The notes beneath the pieces are model-generated. The model was given only the letters and a program-made list of their open reading frames with translations, searched no databases and was not told the origin of the DNA. This document shows positions 28,588-35,860 of a stretch of 41,965 bases of DNA, piece by piece. The stretch comes from a virus: IMG/VR virus record IMGVR_UViG_3300023094_000018, positions 1 through 41,965 of that record; one strand, 5' to 3'. The first letter of the stretch is position 1. Every line of letters starts with the position of its first letter. The position numbers were made by a program, and so were the translations under genes.

Positions 28588-28889
28588 CCCTACACCAAGA
28601 ACAACCAACATGCGATAAGCCACATTGCTATTTCTGCCAAAAGATGAATGAAAAGCCGAGGCCAAAAACTATCATGCTACCAACCTGTGCTGAAGAAAAG
28701 TTATGGACACATTGGGACAGTAGCGAAGTGCAAGTTTTAGTAGATAACATAACCCTACCGATTAGCCGGTTAATGTCACTTATACCAACGCGTTCCAAGT
28801 CTGCTATTAATACTAAGCGATGCCTGTTAATCTGGAAATTAGGGGTAAAGTACGACCGTTCTAAAAATCAGTATATCAATGCCTCCTAA
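28584..28889 (+). CDS. small protein with Cys/His cluster and Myb-like HTH, 101 aa
   Basis: N-terminal CDKPHCYFCQ can bind one metal ion. Residues about 38-85 (EEKLWTHWDSSEVQVLVDNI, then IPTRSKSAINTKRCLLIW) follow the SANT/Myb-like plan 'W...Ev..Li.n..lpi..l..lip.RS..aI..Kr..L'. Such proteins often regulate phage genes. It overlaps both neighbours. Confidence 0.65.
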   Translation: MTLHQEQPTCDKPHCYFCQKMNEKPRPKTIMLPTCAEEKLWTHWDSSEVQVLVDNITLPISRLMSLIPTRSKSAINTKRCLLIWKLGVKYDRSKNQYINAS

Positions 28890-29085
28890 AAAGATTCAGG
28901 TTAGGATAGTGAATGGCACTATTGAAGAAAAGGGAGAGGCGAAACGTGGTAAGAGTAAGCCGAAAGAATATAACCATCCGCAATGGCTGGTTGATTATTG
29001 GCTACATCGCGACCGAATAATTTATAGTAATATTTTTACATCAGAAGAGAGCAAACAGGACATTTTAAAACGATATGGTAAATGA
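28879..29085 (+). CDS. hypothetical basic protein, 68 aa
   Basis: A basic N-terminus (PPKKIQVRIVNGTIEEKGEA, KRGKSKPKEYNHPQW) and a helical C-terminus (YWLHRDRIIYSNIFTSEESK). It overlaps the Myb-like gene by 11 bases and the VRR-NUC gene by 4. Possibly DNA binding. Confidence 0.55.
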   Translation: MPPKKIQVRIVNGTIEEKGEAKRGKSKPKEYNHPQWLVDYWLHRDRIIYSNIFTSEESKQDILKRYGK

Positions 29086-29558
29086 ATAAAGAAGAAGAAA
29101 AGTTACAGACTAAGGTTTGCAGAGAACTTAAAAAGTTATATCCTGGACTTATATTTTTTAGCGACTTTGCGGCTGGTTTATTTTTACCAGTATGGATAGC
29201 TTCAATTAGATCCCAACAATCTATGGAGGGCAAGTTTTTAGACTTGACTATTTTAGAGCCCCGAGATAATTATCATGGGCTGTCTTTAGAAATTAAGGTG
29301 TCAACAGATGATTTGTTTCTAAAGGATGGTAAAACCTTAAAGAGCGAACACGTACAGGAGCAGTACAATACAATCAAACGGTTAAGGGCTAAAGGGTACT
29401 GTTCTGACTTTGCCTGCGGTTATGATGATATTATGTGGGCTATAAGGATGTATATTATTAACGGAAACTTTAACTATAAAACTATCATTGAACGTAAGGT
29501 TAAGATAGATGTACAAGAAACTATTGCTAATGACTTTTTTGGTGGTAGGGGGTTGTAA
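29082..29558 (+). CDS. VRR-NUC-type nuclease
   Basis: A 158-residue PD-(D/E)xK nuclease. Asp54 (KFLDLTI) and Glu70-x-Lys72 (SLEIKV) form the catalytic triad; before them is the typical FSDFAAG segment. VRR-NUC proteins act as structure-specific nucleases, often Holliday-junction resolvases in phages. Stand-alone position among DNA metabolism genes fits this. Confidence 0.85.
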   Translation: MNKEEEKLQTKVCRELKKLYPGLIFFSDFAAGLFLPVWIASIRSQQSMEGKFLDLTILEPRDNYHGLSLEIKVSTDDLFLKDGKTLKSEHVQEQYNTIKRLRAKGYCSDFACGYDDIMWAIRMYIINGNFNYKTIIERKVKIDVQETIANDFFGGRGL

Positions 29559-29576
29559 AATAAATATTAAGATAAC

Positions 29577-29607
29577 TTGCAATTATTAAGAATAATTAAT
29601 ATATTTG
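29577..29607 (+). promoter_or_regulatory. rightward promoter for the small HTH gene
   Basis: TTG (29577-29579), 20 bases, TATATTTG (29600-29607). The ATG at 29611 follows after only three bases, so the transcript should be leaderless. Confidence 0.7.
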
Positions 29608-29610
29608 AAT

Positions 29611-29778
29611 ATGACATTAAAGGAACGAATTAACGAAGCAGGTATTAAGCAAAAGAAAGTTGCTGAAAAGATAGGGCTAAGCCCCGAACATCTTAATTTG
29701 CTATTAAATGGTAAATTAGATATGCCTGAAGATATCAGAAATAAGATTAATGACCTTTTATCAAAGGTTGCGTTTTAA
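29611..29778 (+). CDS. XRE-like helix-turn-helix protein, 55 aa
   Basis: MTLKERINEAGIKQKKVAEK then IGLSPEHLNLLLNGKLDMPE. The first four helices of an XRE-type HTH are visible ('gik...vaekiGlsp..ln.lLnGk...pe'), ending soon after. Below the usual size of repressors, so it may be an autoregulated Cro-like protein. It has its own promoter with almost no leader and precedes a small GIY-YIG gene. Confidence 0.75.
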   Translation: MTLKERINEAGIKQKKVAEKIGLSPEHLNLLLNGKLDMPEDIRNKINDLLSKVAF

Positions 29779-29810
29779 ATTATTGCTTTACACTTTTAAC
29801 TTTTCTTAAT

Positions 29811-30101
29811 ATGAATAAGGAATACTGCGTTTATGCCTTGTATAAAGACAGAAATATTATCTATATCGGCATAACTAAGTCAATAAAAACAAGGCTAAGG
29901 CAACATAAATTAACTAAGGATTTTGATTATATAAAAACCATCGTTAAAGACCTTACAAGCCGAGAAGCTATAATTATAGAATCTGCTATGATAACATTTT
30001 TATCAGAATACTTAAAAAATCCATTATCAAACAAGGCAGGTAATAGGGAATACTTAATTGACCTGGTTAGTCAAAAAAGAGAGGATGGGGTCAATGTCTA
30101 A
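29811..30101 (+). CDS. small GIY-YIG nuclease
   Basis: A 96-residue minimal GIY-YIG domain: YALYKDRNIIYIGITKS with YAL at 8-10 and YIG at 18-20, an Arg-rich helix (IKTRLRQHK), and Glu57 (IIIESAM). No DNA-binding domain follows, which differs from homing endonucleases and fits UvrC-like or small phage structural nucleases. It overlaps the next gene. Confidence 0.75.
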   Translation: MNKEYCVYALYKDRNIIYIGITKSIKTRLRQHKLTKDFDYIKTIVKDLTSREAIIIESAMITFLSEYLKNPLSNKAGNREYLIDLVSQKREDGVNV

Positions 30102-30606
30102 TAAAGAAACATTCTATTTTTCGCACGATTATGAGCCAATTGGGGATCACAAAATAGGTGCTATGTTATGCGATTATGGTGCTGCTGGTTATGGTTATTT
30201 TTGGCGTATAACGGAGATGCTGCATAGCGAACCATCACATAAGTTACAGCTTAAATCTATAGTATATAAAGCAATTGCTAAGCAAATGCAAGCAAATGCT
30301 GAACAATTGCTAAAATTTGTTAAAGATTGCATTGAAGAATACGAATTATTCGCTACCGATGGAACGCATTTTTGGTCTGAAAGAGTTAACAGAAACATGG
30401 ATAAGCGCGAAGAAATTAGCCAAAAGAGGTCTGAAGCTGGCAAAAGAGGTGCATTTATTAAGCAAAATCAAGCAAATGCTAAGCAAACGTTAGCAATTGT
30501 TAAGCAAAACGCAGCAAAGGAAAGGAAAGGAAATATAAAAGAGATTGAAATACCAAACGGGGCTACGCCTAACGGCAGCCCCCACCCTAATCAGACTAGC
30601 AACTAA
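30094..30606 (+). CDS. DUF4373 (Lin1244/Lin1753-like) replication protein
   Basis: A 170-residue protein from the ATG at 30094. Residues about 5-90 (FYFSHDYEPIGDHKIGAMLC, then GYFWRITEMLHSEPSHKLQL) match the DUF4373 domain, a winged-helix N-terminus of phage and plasmid replication-initiation proteins. The C-terminus is charged and Gln/Ala-rich (IKQNQANAKQTLAIVKQ). It overlaps the helicase start. The gene contains the AGCAA repeat clusters described separately. Confidence 0.8.
   Translation: MSNKETFYFSHDYEPIGDHKIGAMLCDYGAAGYGYFWRITEMLHSEPSHKLQLKSIVYKAIAKQMQANAEQLLKFVKDCIEEYELFATDGTHFWSERVNRNMDKREEISQKRSEAGKRGAFIKQNQANAKQTLAIVKQNAAKERKGNIKEIEIPNGATPNGSPHPNQTSN
30270..30311. repeat. phased AGCAA repeats, cluster 1
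   Basis: AGCAA or AACAA at 30270, 30281, 30291 and 30302 (steps 11, 10, 11). Full units AGCAATTGCT, AGCAAATGCA, AGCAAATGCT and AACAATTGCT; the first is a perfect palindrome. The steps are not multiples of three. Confidence 0.75.
30461..30517. repeat. phased AGCAA repeats, cluster 2
   Basis: AGCAA at 30461, 30471, 30482, 30492, 30503 and 30513 (steps 10, 11, 10, 11, 10), mean 10.4 bases, one helical turn. An A/G-rich run follows (30517-30545). Iteron-like arrangement within the replication gene. Confidence 0.75.
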
Positions 30607-31592
30607 TGAGCGAGTACAAAAACATAATGGAATACCTGCCGCAAATTGAAAAGCTGCGTAATGAGGGTTTAACAAGAGGCACAAAGACTGGATTTGATTG
30701 CTTAGATAAATTATACTCAATAAAATTAGGAAGCTATACTACATTATTAGCAGAGCCTGGACATGGTAAATCTGAATTTATTATTGAAATGGCTATGAAC
30801 CAAGCAATAAAATTTGGGTATGTATCTTTAATCTGCTCACCCGAAACAGGTACACTTGAGCAGATAGTAGCAGAACTTATCCATAAATACACGGGTATGT
30901 CAATGTTAAAATCAGATTATAACCCTATACCTGATAATAAGTTTTACTTAGCACTTGAGTGGATTAATCAATATTTCGTTATCCCTGAAGATGTAAATAG
31001 CTATTCTATTCAACAGCTTTTTGAATTTGCTTATGGATGGGAAAAAGAAAATAACCGTAAAATACAAATTATAGTAGGCGAGCCATATAATGAATTAACG
31101 CACGATATGTCATCGTTTGGATCTCGTCAAGATTTGTATATTGAATGGCTTTATAGTTACTTCAGGAGAGAGTGCAGGAAAAGCAACAAACATTTCTTTT
31201 TGAGCATCCACCCATCGAGCCAAATGCCGGTAATGGAAAAGGGATTTACGTATTACCCTAAACCACTACCAAGACAAGCGGCTGGGGGCCAGGCAGCTTT
31301 CCGTAAAGCAATGACATGGATAACTCTTTGGAGGCCACCAGTAGGAATGTGTGATAGTAGTGGATGGGCTTACAAAGATAATGAGGTTCATGTTTATATT
31401 GATAAAGCAAAGCCAAAAGGCGTATCTTTCAAAGGTATGTGCAAACTATTCTTTGACTGGAAAAAGAACCGTTATTATGAGGATATAAATGGTAATGATA
31501 ATTACGCATTTGATCATGAAGAAAACAGTAAAGAAACAAATTTAATAATGCCACTTAGCACACAATTCGATGATGAAGAACCACCATTTTAG
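30606..31592 (+). CDS. DnaB-like replicative helicase
   Basis: A 328-residue RecA-fold helicase with Walker A EPGHGKSEF (residues 50-58), a following 'SLICSPETGTLEQIVAELIH' that corresponds to the DnaB region after the P-loop, and QAAGGQAAFRKAMTWITLWR near residue 220-240 matching the DnaB C-terminal sensor region. The N-terminal domain is short, so loading may rely on the DUF4373 protein encoded just before. It unwinds DNA at the fork. Confidence 0.85.
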   Translation: MSEYKNIMEYLPQIEKLRNEGLTRGTKTGFDCLDKLYSIKLGSYTTLLAEPGHGKSEFIIEMAMNQAIKFGYVSLICSPETGTLEQIVAELIHKYTGMSMLKSDYNPIPDNKFYLALEWINQYFVIPEDVNSYSIQQLFEFAYGWEKENNRKIQIIVGEPYNELTHDMSSFGSRQDLYIEWLYSYFRRECRKSNKHFFLSIHPSSQMPVMEKGFTYYPKPLPRQAAGGQAAFRKAMTWITLWRPPVGMCDSSGWAYKDNEVHVYIDKAKPKGVSFKGMCKLFFDWKKNRYYEDINGNDNYAFDHEENSKETNLIMPLSTQFDDEEPPF

Positions 31593-31965
31593 CGATCAGA
31601 TAAAGTCTTTGCAATATGAGGTAAACGGTAAAGATTTAGAAAAATTAGCACTTGAAAATGAATTAAAAGATGTTTTAACACCCTCTGTTTCACAGTCTGA
31701 ATTAACACTACTAATAATTGAAATGCTATTGGAGCAAAATCAATTCGTTAAGAAGAACGGCAATACTGATCGTGCTAAAAAGAGCAAAGAAAGATTATTG
31801 AAAATATTAGATTTAAATCAATCAGTCGATAAAATATCAATTGATAATAACTCTCTTAAAAACATTAACAGGCAATTACACATGTACTATCAAAAATTAA
31901 GGATTGAGAACATGGAACTTAAACTGAAATTGGATGGTATGGAAAAAGCATTTGCAGGAATTTAA
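31570..31965 (+). CDS. coiled-coil hypothetical protein, 131 aa
   Basis: Mostly helical with heptad-like runs (SLQYEVNGKDLEKLALENEL, LHMYYQKLRIENMELKLKLD). The start overlaps the helicase end by 23 bases; a second Met follows at once. It may help helicase loading, but no evidence beyond location. The stop is followed by CCCCC. Confidence 0.6.
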   Translation: MMKNHHFSDQIKSLQYEVNGKDLEKLALENELKDVLTPSVSQSELTLLIIEMLLEQNQFVKKNGNTDRAKKSKERLLKILDLNQSVDKISIDNNSLKNINRQLHMYYQKLRIENMELKLKLDGMEKAFAGI

Positions 31966-31992
31966 CCCCCTTAAAAACACGTAAAAATAGAT

Positions 31993-32283
31993 ATGAAAAA
32001 GTTAACGAAAGAACCAAGCGAAAAATGGATTTGCCATGCACCAGGCATAGAGCAATTTGACTACCAAATGAATAGTTTAGGGGCGGGTACAGATAGAGCC
32101 TTATACTACTCTAAGACAATTGGTAAGGATAGGGTATATAGAAGCGATTACCCTACTCCGCCCCCTATACCTGTAAACGACTTTGAATTGTTTATATTTG
32201 ACAATAAGCGATCTGCTAATATTATGTGCAGTAAAATTAACAAAGCTTACAATGATAGGTTTAAGCCTTTATTTAAACTTTAA
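31993..32283 (+). CDS. hypothetical protein, 96 aa
   Basis: Begins MKKLTKEPSEKWICHAPGIE and includes NSLGAGTDRALYYSKTIGKD and YPTPPPIPVNDFELFIFDNK. First of three tiny genes that share the TTTAACCCC(C) stop context. No family recognised. Confidence 0.6.
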   Translation: MKKLTKEPSEKWICHAPGIEQFDYQMNSLGAGTDRALYYSKTIGKDRVYRSDYPTPPPIPVNDFELFIFDNKRSANIMCSKINKAYNDRFKPLFKL

Positions 32284-32295
32284 CCCCGTGACGAA

Positions 32296-32484
32296 ATGAA
32301 AAAGGAAGAAATGATTGAAGCCACAGTAGAAACTGAATGTGCAGAATTTAGGATGCTACTTGCAAGATTAAGTACCCAAATTAACAACGGTACAATTGAA
32401 CTTAGTGATGATAGCAGGGATAAATTAAATGATCTTATTAATACGGTAAGGCCGTTTTTTAATCCATTGGTAAGGAAACTTTAA
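32296..32484 (+). CDS. hypothetical helical protein, 62 aa
   Basis: MKKEEMIEATVETECAEFRM then LLARLSTQINNGTIELSDDS; entirely helical, acidic. TTTAACCCCC follows at the stop. No function recognised. Confidence 0.6.
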   Translation: MKKEEMIEATVETECAEFRMLLARLSTQINNGTIELSDDSRDKLNDLINTVRPFFNPLVRKL

Positions 32485-32512
32485 CCCCCAAATTTATTAA
32501 CTTAAATAGATT

Positions 32513-32734
32513 ATGAAAAAAGAAGAAATAAGATTTGCATGGGTAAATTTAGTAGGGCACGATAATTTTGATAAGCTTAAACTTGATGAAAACGGTTATT
32601 CTAATTGGCAATGCAGGCAGCTAATGCCAAAGTATTTTTGGGAATGTCTTGATAGTAAGATTAGACCTTATAAAACAAAAGAACCAAGCGGGTGCGATTT
32701 GCTGTATAAACCTAAATCATTAAGAGATATTTAA
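32513..32734 (+). CDS. hypothetical protein, 73 aa
   Basis: MKKEEIRFAWVNLVGHDNFD then KLKLDENGYSNWQCRQLMPK. The N-terminal MKKEE is shared with the preceding gene. TTTAACCCCC follows at the stop. No function recognised. Confidence 0.6.
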   Translation: MKKEEIRFAWVNLVGHDNFDKLKLDENGYSNWQCRQLMPKYFWECLDSKIRPYKTKEPSGCDLLYKPKSLRDI

Positions 32735-32755
32735 CCCCCTCACACACTAAATAAA

Positions 32756-33808
32756 ATGACAGAACTACACAACACCATCCACCTAAGCGACAACATTGCT
32801 TTCCTGAAAACCTTAGCCGATAATAGCGTAGATTGCTTTATAACCGATAGCCCTTACGGATTTGGAAAAAAGCAGAATATGGTTAAGGTATTGCAAGCCT
32901 GGATCACTACCGGCTATTTGGAAATTACAGGCACCGGATTCATGGGTAAAAAGTGGGATGCTTTTGTACCACAACCTATCCTATGGAAAGAAGTTTACCG
33001 GGTGCTTAAGCCGGGAGGTTACTGCCTGTCATTCTTTGGTACACGTACCTATCACTTGGGCACGTTGGCTATGGAAATAGCAGGCTTTGAGGTAAGGGAT
33101 CAGATAGACTGGCTTTATGGCAGCGGTTTCCCTAAAAGTAAAGCAACGCTAAAGCCAGCGCACGAGCCTATCGCCGTTTGCAGGAAACCAGGGCCTTTGC
33201 AGTTGTTGAATATTGATGAGTGTAGGATAGAAATGCACGAAGGCGATACTAAGGGCGAATTTGGTAGCAGGATAAATACTATCGCTCCAAAGAGTAAAAA
33301 CGCTTATGGAAGTTTTTCGGATAATACGAGGGACGCAGATAATAGCGTTGGTAGATGGCCAACTAATATTATGATTGATGAAGATTTCGCAATTGTTTTA
33401 GATGAACAAAGCGGTGTATCAGGGGGTGATAAACGAAAATCAAAGCTACAGACAGGAAGTAATGGCAACTTTACAACGCAAAAGGCAGGGCAGTTAACTC
33501 CCTGCTACAACGACATTGGCGGTGCATCCCGTTTCTTCTACATAGCCAAAGCATCACCTTCAGAACGTGCAGGCATGAAGCACCCAACAATTAAGCCAGT
33601 TAAATTAATGACACACCTTGTAAAGCTATTTTGCCCTGTAGGTGGTGTAGTGGTAGATCCTCACTTTGGCAGCGGCCCAACAGGCGTAGCTTGCTTAGAA
33701 ACCGGGCGGCATTACATCGGTATCGATAACGACCCTGTATCTGTAGAAGAGGCTAAGGGTAGGATTGCAAGGTGGAAAGAGAAGCAAGGATTGTTTACAA
33801 CACACTAA
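32756..33808 (+). CDS. DNA N4/N6 methyltransferase
   Basis: A 350-residue beta-class enzyme. The catalytic motif IV reads FITDSPYGFG (normally D-P-P-Y), the cofactor motif I is at the C-terminal side, VVVDPHFGSGPTGVACLETG (normally DPF.GSGTTG), followed by YIGIDNDPVSV. Between them GWYCLS-like VLKPGGYCLSFFG and the target-recognition region. Two classic motif positions carry substitutions (DSPY; GPTG), so activity should be tested. It lies just before the packaging genes. Confidence 0.85.
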   Translation: MTELHNTIHLSDNIAFLKTLADNSVDCFITDSPYGFGKKQNMVKVLQAWITTGYLEITGTGFMGKKWDAFVPQPILWKEVYRVLKPGGYCLSFFGTRTYHLGTLAMEIAGFEVRDQIDWLYGSGFPKSKATLKPAHEPIAVCRKPGPLQLLNIDECRIEMHEGDTKGEFGSRINTIAPKSKNAYGSFSDNTRDADNSVGRWPTNIMIDEDFAIVLDEQSGVSGGDKRKSKLQTGSNGNFTTQKAGQLTPCYNDIGGASRFFYIAKASPSERAGMKHPTIKPVKLMTHLVKLFCPVGGVVVDPHFGSGPTGVACLETGRHYIGIDNDPVSVEEAKGRIARWKEKQGLFTTH

Positions 33809-33824
33809 ATAAAAAGGAGAAGAT

Positions 33825-33950
33825 ATGAAAACTTTATATAAAAAAGATTTTGAAAATTTGGACGATCTAATTATTTATGCCAACAAATACACGCAACAAG
33901 TAATAACCATTGTTCAAAAATTAAATGTCTGGATATTATTTTACCATTAA
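33825..33950 (+). CDS. small hypothetical protein, 41 aa
   Basis: MKTLYKKDFENLDDLIIYAN then KYTQQVITIVQKLNVWILFY. AAAAAGGAGA seven bases upstream is one of the best ribosome sites in this genome, which supports a real gene. Amphipathic helix; no function recognised. Confidence 0.5.
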   Translation: MKTLYKKDFENLDDLIIYANKYTQQVITIVQKLNVWILFYH

Positions 33951-33955
33951 AAAAA

Positions 33956-34081
33956 ATGAAAAAGATAAAAAAAATTAAAGTTGCTAAAATAACTAAAGTT
34001 AAAAATTTTAGCGATGACTTCATTAAGTCAATTTTTTCAATAGAAGAAAAAATGAAAAATAATAAATCATGGAATAACTAA
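33956..34081 (+). CDS. lysine-rich peptide, 41 aa
   Basis: MKKIKKIKVAKITKVKNFSD then DFIKSIFSIEEKMKNNKSWN. Strongly basic N-terminus suggests nucleic acid binding. It begins five bases after the previous stop, within an A-rich stretch. Could be chance. Confidence 0.45.
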   Translation: MKKIKKIKVAKITKVKNFSDDFIKSIFSIEEKMKNNKSWNN

Positions 34082-34102
34082 TCTTTTTTCACAAAAAACT
34101 AA

Positions 34103-34135
34103 TTGGTATTGAAAAAATTATAATTACTATATTTG
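34103..34135 (+). promoter_or_regulatory. rightward promoter for the packaging/structural block
   Basis: TATATTTG (34128-34135) is a perfect -7 element. A TTG at 34103-34105 (spacer 22) or 34109-34111 (spacer 16) could serve as -33. The terminase ATG at 34139 is three bases after the -7 element. Confidence 0.65.
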
Positions 34136-34138
34136 AAC

Positions 34139-34534
34139 ATGGCAGAAGTAGGAAGACCACAAGCGAAGTTTGATCTACCAGATGGATGGCAGGATTTATT
34201 GCTTGAATTATATATTGAAGGCGCCTCTGATGTAGAGGTAAAAGCCGAAGTTTACAATATGAGAGGTTCATTTTCTAATGACCTTTGGGATAGATGGATT
34301 AATGATGAAGCACAATTTTCGGAAACCATAAAAACAGGAAAGCTATTATCTGAAGCATGGTGGCATAAATCTGGTCGTAAGAACCTGTCTAACAAGGAGT
34401 TCAATTTTACAGGTTGGTATATGAATATGAAAAACCGTTTCGGATGGAAGGATAATTCATCTATTGATCACACTACCAAAGGCGATAAGGTAGAAAGTAC
34501 AGCTATCTTATTCACAAGAGGCCAGAATGAATAA
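34139..34534 (+). CDS. terminase small subunit
   Basis: A 131-residue DNA-recognition subunit. MAEVGRPQAKFDLPDGWQDL starts the usual 'GRP..f' segment, followed by helices with AEVYNMRGSFSNDLWDRWIN. The TTG at 34133 lies in the -7 element and is rejected. It binds the packaging site and overlaps the large subunit by 8 bases. Confidence 0.85.
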   Translation: MAEVGRPQAKFDLPDGWQDLLLELYIEGASDVEVKAEVYNMRGSFSNDLWDRWINDEAQFSETIKTGKLLSEAWWHKSGRKNLSNKEFNFTGWYMNMKNRFGWKDNSSIDHTTKGDKVESTAILFTRGQNE

Positions 34535-35828
34535 TGTAAAACTATCTGTCAAGTATGAGCCACTTTTTGAGTGGCTTTCTTGTTTGCCGGGCAGTGAATT
34601 ACATGCGGTTGACACCGTTGTGGTAACAGGAGGCAGGTATAGCCAGAAATCATTCGCTGTAGGGCTATTTTCATGCGTTGCAACAAAAGATTTTAACCAT
34701 AGGGTATTATACACCAGATACACACTAACGAGCGCAGAGGACAGCATAATACCTGAATTTAACGAGAAGATAGATATACTTAATTGTCATGACAGCTTTG
34801 CTGTTACAAAGGATCGCATTGAGGGTACTAAAAACCAAAGTAAAATAGTATTCAAGGGGATAAAGACAAGCGCAGGAAACCAAACAGCTAACCTTAAATC
34901 ACTAAAAAACTTCTCAATGTTTATTGTTGAGGAGGCTGAAGAAATGCCAAACTTTAGCGATTGGGATAAAATACGTAAATCTATCCGAGCCCTTGATGTT
35001 AGGAACTTGAACGTTTTGTTGTTAAATCCGGCTACTAAAGAGCATTGGATATACAAAGAATTGTATGAAGATAGAGGCGTTGCAGAGGGTTTTAACGGAG
35101 TTGTTGGTAATATACTTTACATTCACACTGAATATCTTGATATTGAAAGGGAATTTATACCTGACAATATATTTATTGATTTTGAGGAAAAGCGAGAGGC
35201 TTACGAGGTAGAAAAAGCAACCCCTAAAGAAGATAAGTTAAAATTACCCGCAAAAATAGTAAAAGCTGCATCTTACTTTAAACACATTGTAAAAGGGGGG
35301 TGGCTAAATGTTGCTGAAGGGGTTGTTTATACAGACTGGAGGCAAGGCGAGTTTAAAGAAGTATCTACCCCTGTATATGGTCAGGATTTTGGTTTTAGCA
35401 TAGATCCAACTACCCTTATTAAAACCAGTATTGACAAAAAAAACAAAATAATATACGCCAAAGAAGAGCTATACAAACCAAAACTAACTACAAGTGATAT
35501 TTATGATTATGATGAAACAATTTGTGGCGATTCACTTATTTACGCTGACAGCGCAGAGCCTCGTTTAATCGAAGAGTTAAAGAAATTGGGTCTTACGATA
35601 AGAGAAACTAAAAAAGGGCAAGGCAGTGTTACTGCTGGGATAGCAGCCATACAAGATTACACGCTTATTGTGGAAGGTGTAAATTTGGTTAAGGAATTAA
35701 ATAATTATGTTTGGCATGATAAGAAAAGCAAAACACCAATAGATGCTTTTAACCATTTACTTGATGCTTTAAGATATGCGGTTTACCCACAAATTAGTAA
35801 GAAGGATAACGATTTCTACGCAGGTTAA
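34527..35828 (+). CDS. terminase large subunit (PBSX/Terminase_3-like)
   Basis: A 433-residue packaging motor. Walker A is unusual: VVVTGGRYSQKSF (residues 31-43; Lys41 kept, but GRGSGKS-type glycine replaced by Gln40). Walker B SMFIVEEAEEM (131-140; Glu135). The nuclease half starts at GQDFGFSIDPT and continues with SLIYADSAEPRLIEE. It cuts and drives DNA into the prohead together with the small subunit and portal. Confidence 0.9.
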   Translation: MNNVKLSVKYEPLFEWLSCLPGSELHAVDTVVVTGGRYSQKSFAVGLFSCVATKDFNHRVLYTRYTLTSAEDSIIPEFNEKIDILNCHDSFAVTKDRIEGTKNQSKIVFKGIKTSAGNQTANLKSLKNFSMFIVEEAEEMPNFSDWDKIRKSIRALDVRNLNVLLLNPATKEHWIYKELYEDRGVAEGFNGVVGNILYIHTEYLDIEREFIPDNIFIDFEEKREAYEVEKATPKEDKLKLPAKIVKAASYFKHIVKGGWLNVAEGVVYTDWRQGEFKEVSTPVYGQDFGFSIDPTTLIKTSIDKKNKIIYAKEELYKPKLTTSDIYDYDETICGDSLIYADSAEPRLIEELKKLGLTIRETKKGQGSVTAGIAAIQDYTLIVEGVNLVKELNNYVWHDKKSKTPIDAFNHLLDALRYAVYPQISKKDNDFYAG

Positions 35829-35860
35829 CAAAAACTTTTTATATTTACGTCAAAAAAGGC

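Noticed and set aside
30421-30450. Direct repeat CAAAAGAGGT at 30421 and 30441
   Set aside because: Only two copies, 20 bases apart, and partly explained by a repeated Lys-Arg coding run; not included in the origin call.
35840-35847. Promoter before the portal gene
   Set aside because: TATATTTA is present, yet no -33 element at the right distance.
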